A program made the translations under genes and the position numbers. The notes below the pieces were generated by a model that saw nothing but the letters and a program-made list of their open reading frames with translations, was not told where the DNA came from and searched no databases. From Candidatus Gastranaerophilales bacterium (GTDB lineage: Bacteria > Cyanobacteriota > Vampirovibrionia > Gastranaerophilales > Gastranaerophilaceae): a DNA stretch of 38,315 bases. Below, in pieces: positions 16,872-25,470 of this stretch. How positions within the stretch are numbered: the first letter of the stretch is position 1; the number at the start of each line of letters is the position of its first letter. Location: assembly GCA_944327215.1 (NCBI GenBank), contig CALVGY010000003.1, positions 1 to 38,315 of the forward strand, given 5' to 3'.

Positions 16872-17108
16872 TTGATAAAAAATATTCAACAAAATAATAA
16901 TATCTCAAAACAAGACTATAATGAAGCTCAAGTATATTTAAAAAATCAGATTAAACAACCTAAAAATTTAACTGATTTGAAGCGCAATGCAAATATAAAA
17001 TTGCGTCAAGTACAACTTGCAAGAAATCAAGGTGATATAGAAATAGCTGCGATACTTGCTTATGAGTATCAGCAAATTATTCAAGATATAAATAATTATT
17101 ACAAATAA
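16872..17108 (+). CDS. Unknown small helical protein (TTG start)
   Basis: A 78-residue protein rich in Gln, Asn, Lys and Ile with an all-helical look (for example QVQLARNQGDIEIAAILAYEYQQII). I do not recognise the family. The start is a TTG with GGAG seven bases upstream; no in-frame ATG exists near it. It follows the 16517 gene by ten bases and ends in a terminator, so both are one transcript. Nothing suggests a function beyond protein-protein interaction, which is only a guess. Confidence 0.55.
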   Translation: MIKNIQQNNNISKQDYNEAQVYLKNQIKQPKNLTDLKRNANIKLRQVQLARNQGDIEIAAILAYEYQQIIQDINNYYK

Positions 17109-17139
17109 AAAAGACGACCTTTTAAAAGATCGTCTTTTT
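17107..17139. terminator. Bidirectional terminator between the 16872 gene and gatA
   Basis: AAAAAGACGA (17108-17117) pairs with TCGTCTTTTT (17130-17139), with an internal TTTTAAAA segment. It is symmetrical enough to end both convergent transcripts. Confidence 0.8.
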
Positions 17140-17161
17140 GTTATATTTTATTTAATTGGAC

Positions 17162-18625
17162 TTATATATTAGCTAATTTTAAATAGTAATCGTTAGCTCT
17201 TTCGAATTTGTGAGCAGCATTGAACAATCTGCTCTCTTGCAATTGAGGAGCTAAGATTTGAAGGCCGATTGGCATACCGTCACGGTCAAATCCTGCAGGA
17301 ACGCTTAATCCAGGTATACCTGCCAAGTTAGCTGAAATTGTTGCAATATCTGTTAAATACATAGCCAACGGATCTGATGCTTTAGCACCCAAATCAAATG
17401 CAGTGTTTGGACAAGTTGGTGATATTAAAATATCAACTTTTTTGAAAGCTTCTTCAAAATCTTGAGTAACTAATGCTCTCATTTGTTGAGCTTTTTTGTA
17501 GTATGCATCGTAGTAGCCTGATGATAATGCATAAGTTCCAAGCATTATACGACGTTTAACTTCAGGGCCGAATCCTTCTGCACGAGTTTTTGTATACATT
17601 TCGAGTAAGTTTTTAGCATCAGGAGTTCTGTAACCGTATTTTACACCGTCAAAACGTGCTAAGTTTGAAGAACATTCAGCAGTAGCTAAGATGTAATAAA
17701 TACCTATTGAATATTTTAATTTCGGTAAAGAAATTTCAACAATTTCGCAACCTAATTTTTTGTAATCTTCAATAGCTTTTTCCATAGCTTTTTGAACATC
17801 TTCAGACAAACCTTCAGACATAAGCTCTTTTATAACACCAACTTTCATACCTTTGATGTCGTTGTTTAAGTTAGCTGCATAATGTTCAACAGGCAAATTC
17901 AAAGAAGTAGAATCTTTAGGATCATGACCTGAAATAACTTCCAACAAATTTGCAGCGTCTTCAACTGTTCTTGCAAAAGGTCCGATTTGATCTAAAGAAG
18001 ATGCAAATGCAATTAGACCGTATCTTGAAACACGACCGTATGTTGGTTTCATTCCAACAATACCGCAGAATGATGCCGGGAGTCTAATAGATCCGCCTGT
18101 GTCAGAGCCAAGAGCTAAAGTAGCTTCACAAGCTGCAACAGAAGCAGCGGAACCGCCTGATGATCCGCCTGGAACTTTATTTAAATTCCAAGGGTTGTGA
18201 ACTTTCTTGAATGCTGAGTTTTCATTTGAAGAACCCATTGCAAATTCATCCAAGTTTGCTTTCCCAACGATTGGAACAAGGTTATTCAATAATTTTTCAC
18301 TAATAGTAGCGTTGAAAGGAGAAACAAAGTTTTCCAAAATTTTTGAAGAAGCTGTTGTTTTAGATCCTTTCAAGTTCATATTATCTTTTAGAGCAAGAGG
18401 GACACCTGCAAGAAGAGGTAATTCTTCGCCTTTTGCAATTTTTTCGTCAACTTTTTTAGCTGTATTCAGTGCAATTTCTTTTGTTAAAGAATTGAAAGCA
18501 CCAAGTTTTTCATCAAGGTCGTTAATTCTTTCAAAAGCTGCATTAGTCAATTCTACAGCTGAAATTTCTTTATTTTTTAAAGCTTTGCTTTGTTCTGTAG
18601 CTGATTTTTTTAAAAGCTCGTTCAT
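17162..18625 (-). CDS. gatA: Aspartyl/glutamyl-tRNA amidotransferase subunit A
   Basis: A 487-residue amidase that releases ammonia from glutamine for the GatCAB complex, which converts misacylated Glu-tRNA(Gln) or Asp-tRNA(Asn) to the correct amide. The Ser-Ser-Lys catalytic triad is in place: the lysine in GVPLALKDN, the first serine region in VPGGSSGGSAASVAA and the second in LGSDTGGSIRLPASFCG. Length and C-terminal GLQILAP segment are typical. The AAGGAG ribosome site is five bases before the ATG. gatB and gatC are not in the window, so the complex is encoded at separate loci. Confidence 0.96.
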   Translation of the reverse strand: MNELLKKSATEQSKALKNKEISAVELTNAAFERINDLDEKLGAFNSLTKEIALNTAKKVDEKIAKGEELPLLAGVPLALKDNMNLKGSKTTASSKILENFVSPFNATISEKLLNNLVPIVGKANLDEFAMGSSNENSAFKKVHNPWNLNKVPGGSSGGSAASVAACEATLALGSDTGGSIRLPASFCGIVGMKPTYGRVSRYGLIAFASSLDQIGPFARTVEDAANLLEVISGHDPKDSTSLNLPVEHYAANLNNDIKGMKVGVIKELMSEGLSEDVQKAMEKAIEDYKKLGCEIVEISLPKLKYSIGIYYILATAECSSNLARFDGVKYGYRTPDAKNLLEMYTKTRAEGFGPEVKRRIMLGTYALSSGYYDAYYKKAQQMRALVTQDFEEAFKKVDILISPTCPNTAFDLGAKASDPLAMYLTDIATISANLAGIPGLSVPAGFDRDGMPIGLQILAPQLQESRLFNAAHKFERANDYYLKLANI

Positions 18626-18685
18626 AATTTCTCCTTAAAGCTATTCAATTATGTTATAAGAAAATTTTATGACAAAAATAACTGT

Positions 18686-19432
18686 TTAGCAAGTTAAGTA
18701 GTTGATTATCTTTTTATAGATGTTTTCTGCAAATTTTGTGTAATCATTGTTTTGATTTTTATATTCATTCGTCATAAGTTCTACCCAATTATTGTGTTGG
18801 ATTTTAAAATTTTCTGTAATTTGTATAATATTTTCATTATTTATATTTTCAAGTTGATAATTGGAAATTATAATTAATTTAAAATTATTTGTTTTTGTTT
18901 GTAGCACATTAAAAAGATTAAGTATATCTTGTTTTAATAATTTTTTTTCAAAATTAGAATATATAAAATATATTTTTTTGTTAGAATTTAATGTATTTTT
19001 AAAATTTATAATTCTTTTTTTGTATCTTTTTTTGAATTCATTTAATGTGAGCATATTATCGTGTGGATAATATGATTTAGTATATTCATTTATCCATTTA
19101 TTATTTTTGTATTCTAATCCATCAAAAAAATTATTAAAATCATTTTCAATAATTTCTATAATTTTTGTTATATCTTGAAATAAACATAAATCAAATGGAT
19201 ATGTTTTTTCTCCATATATTTTTCTTGGTTTTAAATTTATAGTTGTCATTAGGACTCTTGGTAAACAATTATTTCCAAGTGGTATGATATGATAATTTTG
19301 TTTTTTAAATTTCAAGAAGTTTTTTAGAGAAAAATAAAAAAGGAAATTTCTTGTATTTTTTCTATATTTTTTCGGTAGCCAGAAAGTTATTAATTTAATA
19401 AGAATTTTTTTTAATTTCAAATAATAAAACAT
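18686..19432 (-). CDS. DUF1796-like putative cysteine peptidase
   Basis: A 248-residue, extremely AT-rich gene. The segment IIPLGNNCLPRVLM followed by TYPFDLCLFQDITKII matches the start of DUF1796 proteins (normally SLGxNC...PFDW), a family of putative papain-like cysteine enzymes often found near surface-polysaccharide genes; the first Cys would be the nucleophile. The match rests on these two motifs only. The N-terminus is hydrophobic and very basic, so membrane association is possible. I chose the ATG at 19432 over the TTG at 19435. Its base composition (runs of A/T and Asn/Ile/Lys codons) is unlike gatA, which suggests recent transfer. Confidence 0.55.
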   Translation of the reverse strand: MFYYLKLKKILIKLITFWLPKKYRKNTRNFLFYFSLKNFLKFKKQNYHIIPLGNNCLPRVLMTTINLKPRKIYGEKTYPFDLCLFQDITKIIEIIENDFNNFFDGLEYKNNKWINEYTKSYYPHDNMLTLNEFKKRYKKRIINFKNTLNSNKKIYFIYSNFEKKLLKQDILNLFNVLQTKTNNFKLIIISNYQLENINNENIIQITENFKIQHNNWVELMTNEYKNQNNDYTKFAENIYKKIINYLTC

Positions 19433-19531
19433 CAAAATATATCCTTATTTTGGTCATAAGTATGAACTATTATACATGATTTATAGTTTATTAACAAAAA
19501 ATATTCACATGTATGAAGTTATTTTAAAATT

Positions 19532-19777
19532 ATGACTAATAAAGATTTCAACAAAATAGTATGTAGCAGAATATTAGAGCTTAGAAAAAAGCATAATTTT
19601 AACATAGAACAACTTGCCTATCAAAGTGATATATCTAAAGGCGGGTTGAGTGAAATTGAAAGAAATATGAAAGAATCAAGATTATTTACAATTTTGAAAA
19701 TATGTAGTGCTCTTGGAATTATTATGAAAGAATTTTTTAATTTTGAAGAAATTGATAATTTTTTAAATCAATTATAG
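19532..19777 (+). CDS. Small XRE-family HTH regulator
   Basis: An 81-residue protein that is one XRE helix-turn-helix domain: ILELRKKHNFNIEQLAYQSDISKGGLSEIERNMKESRLFTILKICSALGI is the classic five-helix pattern, split here into two halves around the recognition helix SKGGLSEIERN. It is divergent from the DUF1796-like gene (99-base gap), so that gene is a plausible target. No ribosome site is obvious before the ATG. Its end overlaps the end of the convergent coiled-coil gene by six bases. Confidence 0.8.
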   Translation: MTNKDFNKIVCSRILELRKKHNFNIEQLAYQSDISKGGLSEIERNMKESRLFTILKICSALGIIMKEFFNFEEIDNFLNQL

Positions 19778-20353
19778 GCTTTGCATTTTTTTATTTATTT
19801 GTGCATGAATTTTATTGGCGTGGTATAGATAGTTTGTTAGTTTTTCGTAATTTGCTTTTGTTTCGCCGTATGGAACTTTCATTGCGATTAGTTCATCCAC
19901 ATTTTCATTTATGCTTTCTAAAGTTTCAAGTGAATCGCTCAAATCTAGTATAGATTTGAATTTTTTTGATAATTTCGCGATAATTTTTCTTGATACAAAA
20001 CGAGCAAGACGACGAATTGGGGATAATTTTGTTTTTTGTTTTTTAGATGTTATGGCATCAGATATCTTTTCTGTTATATTGCGTTTAGAATATTCTTCTT
20101 TTAGTTCCGCAAGTTCATTTTCTATTTGTTTTGCACGGATTTTTAAATCCATTACATCCAAAAGTTTTCCTAAAAGTTTTGCCCCCTTAATTTTTGAATT
20201 TAAAGCATCAAGAGCCTCTTCTTTTTCGGCAATTAAATATTCAAGCTTTAACGTTTTGTCATCAAGATCCTTGAAAGAATTGTCGTTTAAGATATTTAAA
20301 TCGTAATCATTTAATCTTTTATTAAAATTTGTTTGGAATAGATTATTGTTCAT
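19772..20353 (-). CDS. Coiled-coil protein, unknown function
   Basis: A 193-residue soluble protein made almost entirely of charged helices. Residues 35-90 show heptad-like spacing typical of a coiled coil (for example LEYLIAEKEEALDAL and IRAKQIENELAELKEEY). A basic stretch (about 100-130, with SPIRRLARFVSRKI) is followed by further helices. No enzyme motif is visible. An AGGA ribosome site precedes the ATG. It lies 37 bases downstream of the LptF/G-type gene on the same strand and may be transcribed with it, which would allow a role near the envelope. Confidence 0.6.
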   Translation of the reverse strand: MNNNLFQTNFNKRLNDYDLNILNDNSFKDLDDKTLKLEYLIAEKEEALDALNSKIKGAKLLGKLLDVMDLKIRAKQIENELAELKEEYSKRNITEKISDAITSKKQKTKLSPIRRLARFVSRKIIAKLSKKFKSILDLSDSLETLESINENVDELIAMKVPYGETKANYEKLTNYLYHANKIHAQINKKMQSL

Positions 20354-20390
20354 TTCATGTTTTCCTAAAACACGTCAATAAGAAAATTTG

Positions 20391-21506
20391 TTATTCTATT
20401 GTGTAAACTTTTTTATAATACAATACTACACCTATTAATGTTAGTACAATGTTTGGCATCCAAGCTGCTAAAAATGGCTGTAATGTTCCGGCTTCACCAA
20501 AAGATATAGATAAGGCTCTTATCAGATAGTAAGCAAATATGATTAAAATGCTGAATAAAAATCCTCTGTTGTATCTTACTCTAGGTGGTGTTATAGCAAG
20601 CGGAACACCGATTAGAACCAACGCAATTGTCGTTAGCGGAAGCGCTAGTTTGTCATAAAGTTCTATATGGATTATATTTTTTTGTTCATCGCTAATGTGA
20701 TTATGTCGAATATAATTTATTAATTGCGTAAAATTCATTTCTTTGGCAACGTTTTTGTTTAATTCTTTTGACATATCAAGCCCAAATTTTACAATTGAAT
20801 TGTCAAATAATGTTGTATTAAGAATTTTGCCATCATCGCTAACTGTGTATACGGCACCTTTTTCAAATTCCCATCCTTCTGGAGAAGTTTTACCCTCATC
20901 GGCCTGTAAAATTTGAATTGTTCCTTCTTTTGCCGTATCCAAAACTGTAATGTTATGCAAAACTTTGTTTTCACAAAAACCTACATAGAAAAGTCGTTTT
21001 AAACTATCCCCTTCTGTAAGTTCTTTAAATACAAAGTTTTGTTTCCCTTCTGGAATATTTTTTTGTCCTAAAGACCAAAGTGCTAAATCTTTTGATTGTT
21101 TGGTCATTACAGGAACTATGCTTTCATTAATTATAAAGCTGCAAATTGACATTAAAAGTGCAAATATAAATATGGGTTTAGCAATTCTGTTTAACCCGAT
21201 TCCGCAAGCTCTCATAACAGTGATTTCAGACTTCAAGCTCAAACCATTCAATGTCATAACTGTAGCCAGCAAAACACCCATCGGAATTGTCATGACAATT
21301 ACTTGCGGCAAGTTTAAAATAATCATCATTAAAGCAACTTTGAAAGGAATTCCAAACAGTGAAATTTGTTTGATAAGAGTGATAAATGTATCTGAAGCAA
21401 ATATAATAGATGTAAATACGCAAACGCCCATAATAAACATCTCAATTATTTGCCTCAAGATATATTTATCAAGTATTGAAATTCTTTTGTCGTCAAAATT
21501 TGCCAT
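20391..21506 (-). CDS. LptF/LptG-family permease
   Basis: A 371-residue inner-membrane protein of the YjgP/YjgQ family, the transmembrane part of the LptB2FG exporter that pulls lipopolysaccharide from the inner membrane. Three hydrophobic segments occupy about residues 15-125, a periplasmic beta-jellyroll domain lies at about 130-270, and three more segments end the protein (for example TTIALVLIGVPLAITPP). SEITVMRACGIGLNRIAKP is the conserved coupling-helix region. A single homologue, rather than a neighbouring F/G pair, is seen here, as in Cyanobacteria where one protein may act as a homodimer (inference). It implies an outer membrane. Confidence 0.88.
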   Translation of the reverse strand: MANFDDKRISILDKYILRQIIEMFIMGVCVFTSIIFASDTFITLIKQISLFGIPFKVALMMIILNLPQVIVMTIPMGVLLATVMTLNGLSLKSEITVMRACGIGLNRIAKPIFIFALLMSICSFIINESIVPVMTKQSKDLALWSLGQKNIPEGKQNFVFKELTEGDSLKRLFYVGFCENKVLHNITVLDTAKEGTIQILQADEGKTSPEGWEFEKGAVYTVSDDGKILNTTLFDNSIVKFGLDMSKELNKNVAKEMNFTQLINYIRHNHISDEQKNIIHIELYDKLALPLTTIALVLIGVPLAITPPRVRYNRGFLFSILIIFAYYLIRALSISFGEAGTLQPFLAAWMPNIVLTLIGVVLYYKKVYTIE

Positions 21507-21530
21507 AATTTAATCTTACTGAAAATAATT

Positions 21531-22502
21531 TTATTTATCAAATTCGATAAGAACTTTTAATGTTTCTTTTTCTTTGTTTTTCTCAAATGCTTCAATTGCA
21601 TCATCTGCTTTGTATTTTGCTGAAATAAGCGGAGAAAAATCAATTTTGCCTGATTTTAAAAGTCTCAATGCAGGTCCAAATTGTCCGCAGCGTGAGCCTA
21701 ATACCGTGATTTCATCAATTACGATTGGCGCAAGATTGAATTCTTTAGATGCTGCAACTGTGCTTTTTAAAACCAAAACTCCGCGAGGTTTTGTGAGAGC
21801 CAAAGATGTTTCAAAACCTGAAACAGATCCTGTAGCTTCAACAACAACGTCATAGATTTTTTCAACTTTTAAATCGTTAAGGAGTTTTGTTTCGACCCCT
21901 TGAGTGCGAGCAATATCAAGCTTGTTTTGATGTTTGCCGACTAAAGTTACGTCGTAATTTTGAGCATTAAGCGCTAAAGCTGTAATAAGCCCAAGTTTTC
22001 CATCTCCTAAAACTATTACTTTTTGGAATGGTTTTATATGTAATTGTTCAGTGATTTCGCAAGCTGCAGCCAAAGGTTCTACAAATACTGCCTGTTCATC
22101 AGGAACGTTATCAGGAACTTCAAAGAGAACTTCCAAAGGCATTGTAAAATATTGTGCAAATACGCCGTCTTTTCTCCAAATTCCTAAAGTATGACGTTCA
22201 GGACAATGGCGGTATAATTTTTCAGCGCAATATGGACAATCAGGTTTTTTACATCCGTAGCTGATTTCAGGAACGACTCTTTTGCCTAAAAGAGATTGGT
22301 CTTCATCATTTATTTCTTCAACAACTCCGACAGCTTCGTGCCCTAAAATCCCTTTGTATCCCATATAACCTTTTGTGATTTCATAATCGGTATTACAAAT
22401 TCCTGCAAGAGTAACACGAACTAATGCCTCTCCTTTTTGAGGAATTGGTTTTTTATAATCATTTACTAATTTTAATCCTTCATCAAATACTACAGCTTTC
22501 AT
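21531..22502 (-). CDS. Zinc-dependent medium-chain alcohol dehydrogenase
   Basis: A 323-residue MDR-family oxidoreductase. GICNTDYEITKGYMGYKGILGHEAVG holds the catalytic-zinc ligands in two pieces (Cys in GICNTD, His-Glu in GHEAVG). CKKPDCPYCAEKLYRHC carries the four structural-zinc cysteines. VIVLGDGKLGLITALAL is the NAD(P)-binding Rossmann loop. The substrate (a polyol, threonine-like alcohol or other) cannot be read. I chose the ATG at 22502; the GGAG ribosome site is six bases upstream and lies within the TTG-started extension (22514). The protein is slightly shorter than the usual 340-350 residues. Confidence 0.9.
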   Translation of the reverse strand: MKAVVFDEGLKLVNDYKKPIPQKGEALVRVTLAGICNTDYEITKGYMGYKGILGHEAVGVVEEINDEDQSLLGKRVVPEISYGCKKPDCPYCAEKLYRHCPERHTLGIWRKDGVFAQYFTMPLEVLFEVPDNVPDEQAVFVEPLAAACEITEQLHIKPFQKVIVLGDGKLGLITALALNAQNYDVTLVGKHQNKLDIARTQGVETKLLNDLKVEKIYDVVVEATGSVSGFETSLALTKPRGVLVLKSTVAASKEFNLAPIVIDEITVLGSRCGQFGPALRLLKSGKIDFSPLISAKYKADDAIEAFEKNKEKETLKVLIEFDK

Positions 22503-22534
22503 CTTTTTCTCCAAATTTTTTATATGTTTTAATA

Positions 22535-22735
22535 TTATCCTTCTGCAACAACCGTTGTCAAAAGTTCTCCGTAGCTGTTCATTGACCCGTCAGTTTCTTC
22601 TACTACGTAGTTATAACCTTCTTTGCCTTCTACAGCTTTTTCAGCTTTTTGTAAAGCTTCATCATAATCTTTTGTTTCTGCTACTAATGTTTTTGAAAAT
22701 TCTGAATGATTTTTTAGAGTATAAACGTGGTACAT
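22535..22735 (-). CDS. Small unknown acidic protein
   Basis: A 66-residue soluble protein with mixed strand/helix pattern (MYHVYTLKNHSEF, then a DYDEALQKAEKAVEG helix, then YNYVVEETDGSMNSYG). I do not recognise the family. It has a good ribosome site (AAAGGGG) before the ATG, a strong sign that it is real. It lies 32 bases upstream of the zinc dehydrogenase on the same strand and may be its operon partner. Confidence 0.6.
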   Translation of the reverse strand: MYHVYTLKNHSEFSKTLVAETKDYDEALQKAEKAVEGKEGYNYVVEETDGSMNSYGELLTTVVAEG

Positions 22736-22862
22736 ATTTTCCCCTTTCTTAGTTTTTTAGAAGAATTGGAAGTTAGGATTTCAAGCTATTTTAGATATTG
22801 CAGTACAAACTTATTTTTTGAAATCAGCTTGTCTTCTGTTAGCTGAATAGCCGGAATAACTT

Positions 22863-23519
22863 CTATACTCCTTTCTGTTCTATTTTCTCTTTTAATTCTA
22901 ACACTTCATATTTTAGTCTGTTTAATTCGCATTTTACAGGATCCGGAATTCTGTTGTGCATTAAAACTCCGTTTTGATCAATAATTTTTCTATGGACGAC
23001 TCTGCCTGGAACTCCTACAACTGTTGAATATTCAGGTACATCATCTACTACAACGGAACCTGCTCCTACTCTTACGTAATCACCAAGTGTTATATTGCCT
23101 AAAACTTTAGCACCTGCGCCGACTATTACGTTATTGCCTAAAGTCGGGTGGCGTTTACCGTGTTCCTTGCCTGTCCCGCCAAGTGTTACTTGTTGATAAA
23201 TTAAAACGTCATTGCCAATTTCTGTTGTTGCACCTATTACAACACCTTCTCCGTGGTCGATAAAAAATCTTCTGCCGATTTTTGCTGCAGGGTGAATTTC
23301 AATCCCTGTAATAATCCTTGTGATATATGAAATTACCCTTGGAATTAGAGGAATATGCCATTTGTAGAGCCTATGAGCGAATCTATAAGCTATTAGGGCA
23401 TGAAGTCCCGGGTAGCATAGAATAACTTCAAGCAAATTTTCTGCGGCAGGATCTTTGTCGTATATTACCTGAATGTCTTCTTTTACTTTTGTTATCCCTC
23501 TTTTTAGTATTTTAAACAT
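22863..23519 (-). CDS. cysE: Serine O-acetyltransferase
   Basis: A 218-residue left-handed beta-helix acyltransferase that makes O-acetylserine, the direct precursor of cysteine. The hexapeptide-repeat region is clear: IEIHPAAKIGRRFFIDHG (catalytic His), VVIGATTEIGNDV, QVTLGGTGKEHGKRHP and VRVGAGSVVVDDVP. The N-terminal helical domain is shorter than in E. coli CysE, as in the common short form. An AGGTG ribosome site lies before the ATG. cysK is not adjacent. The gene ends with AAAGGAG just before its stop, discussed under the findings. Confidence 0.95.
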   Translation of the reverse strand: MFKILKRGITKVKEDIQVIYDKDPAAENLLEVILCYPGLHALIAYRFAHRLYKWHIPLIPRVISYITRIITGIEIHPAAKIGRRFFIDHGEGVVIGATTEIGNDVLIYQQVTLGGTGKEHGKRHPTLGNNVIVGAGAKVLGNITLGDYVRVGAGSVVVDDVPEYSTVVGVPGRVVHRKIIDQNGVLMHNRIPDPVKCELNRLKYEVLELKEKIEQKGV

Positions 23520-23571
23520 TTTATTTCACCTGTTTTTGTGAATCCTTTTTGCTGAGTTAAATTTTTTAATA

Positions 23572-24792
23572 TTAAACTAACTTAGCAAATTTACGTTTCC
23601 CTGCTTGCAATACTATACTGTCTGTAAAGTTGAATGTATAAGCCATATCGGTAATTTTTTCACCATCAACTTTTACTCCGCCGCCTTGAATGAGACGTTT
23701 TGCTTCGCCTTTGCTTGCTGTGAATTTGAGTTCTACAAGAACATCAAGAATTCCTTTACCGTTCATTCCTGAAACTTCTTCAATATCATCAGGAATTCCC
23801 TTGTGAGAAACTACATTAATAAATGCATCTTGTCCGCGTTTAGCGCCTTCTTCTCCATGGTATTCTTTTGTGATTGTATATGCAAGTTTCATTTTAATGT
23901 CACGAGGATTTACTGAACCTTCTGCAATTTGTTTGTCGATTGTTTCCAACTCTTCTTTTGTAGCATCTGTCAATAAGCTAAAGTATCTTGAAATCATATT
24001 GTCAGGAATACTCATCAATTTGCCGAACATATCAACTTCTGAATCTGTTAATGAAATGCAATGTTCAGGGTATGTTTTAGACATTTTTACAACACCGTCT
24101 GTTCCTTCCAAAAGAGGCAAAAGCATAACCAATTGCGGGTATTTTTTGCCGTATGCGGCTTGAATATCTCTGCCTAAAAGGGTATTAAACCTTTGATCTG
24201 TACCACCAAGTTCTATATCAGAATCAACTTCTACGGAATCGTATGCTTGCATCAAAGGATAGAAAAATTCGTGAATTGAAATCGGACGACCTTCTGCGTA
24301 TCTTTTTGCAAAATCATCTCTTGTCATCATTTGCGCAACTGTAACTTGTGCTGATAATTTTAATAAATCAGTAAAGCTCATTTTATGAAGCCAGTCAGCA
24401 TTATTTACAACTTCTGCATCGCTTACATCTAGTACTTTTGACATTTGATCGAAATAAGATTTTGCATTTTCTTCAACTTGTTCTTTTGTTAAGGCAGGGC
24501 GAGTTTCTGATTTGCCTGACGGATCGCCAACCATTGCTGTTGCACCACCAACAATCAAGACAATTTTATGCCCCAAACTTTGGAATTCCCTTAATTTTCT
24601 CATAACAACAGTGTGTCCAAGATGCAGGTCAGGTCTTGTAGGATCCATCCCTAATTTGACTCTCAAAGGTGTGTTTGTATCGTGTGAGTGTTGTAATTTT
24701 ATTGCTAATTCTTCAATTCCGCCTGGTAACACTTCTGCATTACGAGTCAAATGTTTTGCCTGCTCAATAAATTCTTTTCTTATTTCAACCAT
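23572..24792 (-). CDS. tyrS: Tyrosyl-tRNA synthetase
   Basis: A 406-residue class I synthetase that charges tRNA(Tyr). The HIGH-type motif is HLGHTVV (in DPTRPDLHLGH), the KMSKS loop is KMSKTYPE, and a C-terminal S4 RNA-binding domain is visible (ASKGEAKRLIQGGGVKVDG). This motif form belongs to the TyrZ-like type of the enzyme. I chose the ATG at 24792; GGAG six bases before it lies within the longer TTG-started frame (24804). No T-box leader is obvious upstream. Confidence 0.96.
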   Translation of the reverse strand: MVEIRKEFIEQAKHLTRNAEVLPGGIEELAIKLQHSHDTNTPLRVKLGMDPTRPDLHLGHTVVMRKLREFQSLGHKIVLIVGGATAMVGDPSGKSETRPALTKEQVEENAKSYFDQMSKVLDVSDAEVVNNADWLHKMSFTDLLKLSAQVTVAQMMTRDDFAKRYAEGRPISIHEFFYPLMQAYDSVEVDSDIELGGTDQRFNTLLGRDIQAAYGKKYPQLVMLLPLLEGTDGVVKMSKTYPEHCISLTDSEVDMFGKLMSIPDNMISRYFSLLTDATKEELETIDKQIAEGSVNPRDIKMKLAYTITKEYHGEEGAKRGQDAFINVVSHKGIPDDIEEVSGMNGKGILDVLVELKFTASKGEAKRLIQGGGVKVDGEKITDMAYTFNFTDSIVLQAGKRKFAKLV

Positions 24793-24868
24793 AATTTTCT
24801 CCAATTATTAAAATCTGTAAATTTATTATATCACGAGCAAAAAAATTTTTACGAGTTTTGTATTGACT

Positions 24869-24964
24869 ATGGATAAGATTAATAACTTGAACTATACAGG
24901 GATTCAAAAATGTGATTTAATAGGAACAATACCAAGAATTAAAACGTGGTATTTATGGTGCTAA
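24869..24964 (+). CDS. Short ORF, possibly a gene fragment
   Basis: A 31-residue frame (MDKINNLNYTGIQKCDLIG...) in the 258-base gap between tyrS and the tail-fibre genes. Its first residues, INNLNYTGIQ, match the N-terminal motif seen on other small proteins in this window, so it may be the 5' remnant of a member of that class. No ribosome site is visible. It could also be chance. Confidence 0.25.
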   Translation: MDKINNLNYTGIQKCDLIGTIPRIKTWYLWC

Positions 24965-25018
24965 AAAGCAAATGAATTTTTTCAAAGTATAATAAATGAT
25001 TATTTTTACATAAAATAG

Positions 25019-25046
25019 AAAAGACCGATATTAATATCGGTCTTTT
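25019..25046. terminator. Perfect palindromic terminator after the tail-fibre pair
   Basis: A 28-base perfect palindrome with the 14-base arm AAAAGACCGATATT, followed on the minus strand by T-rich sequence. It ends the tail-fibre transcript. Confidence 0.8.
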
Positions 25047-25050
25047 AGTA

Positions 25051-25461
25051 TTATTCTGAAATAGATTTTAATTCAGTTCTTAATTGAGTAATTTTTGAAT
25101 TGTAGTATTCAAGCCAAGTAAAGTTTTCATCTTTTAGAGAAGGTTCTGCTAATGCCCTTATTCTTTTTTTGTCTATTTCGTCTAATTCATCTTGGATTTC
25201 TTTGCTTCTTATTGCATTTTGAATTTTAAGTTGTTTTGTTTTTGCTTCTTCGTCATTCAATTGTTTCCATATTCCGTTTTCTTTTGTATATTTTGAACTG
25301 TCTGCTGCAATTACGTTATTATTGAACAAGATTATTATTTTTCCCTTATTTTGTTCTTCTAATAAATCAGCCCAATATTCATCAGTAATTTCTATAGCAT
25401 TTTCAAAATTGTCTTCGTAAAACCCATAGTCTTGATTATTTTTTGTTCCGTAATATTTCAT
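25051..25461 (-). CDS. Tail-fibre accessory (assembly chaperone-like) protein
   Basis: A 136-residue protein. The N-terminal part (YGTKNNQDYGFYEDNFENAI, then ITDEYWADLLEEQNKGK) and the C-terminal helical part (EIDKKRIRALAEPS, then YYNSKITQLRTEL) follow the layout of phage tail-fibre assembly or hinge-associated proteins, where a short beta domain is joined to an Arg-containing helix pair. This is a pattern-level match only. GGAGGG precedes the ATG. It lies nine bases downstream of the tail-fibre gene, as expected for such a pair. Confidence 0.55.
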   Translation of the reverse strand: MKYYGTKNNQDYGFYEDNFENAIEITDEYWADLLEEQNKGKIIILFNNNVIAADSSKYTKENGIWKQLNDEEAKTKQLKIQNAIRSKEIQDELDEIDKKRIRALAEPSLKDENFTWLEYYNSKITQLRTELKSISE

Positions 25462-25470
25462 TTTTCCCTC

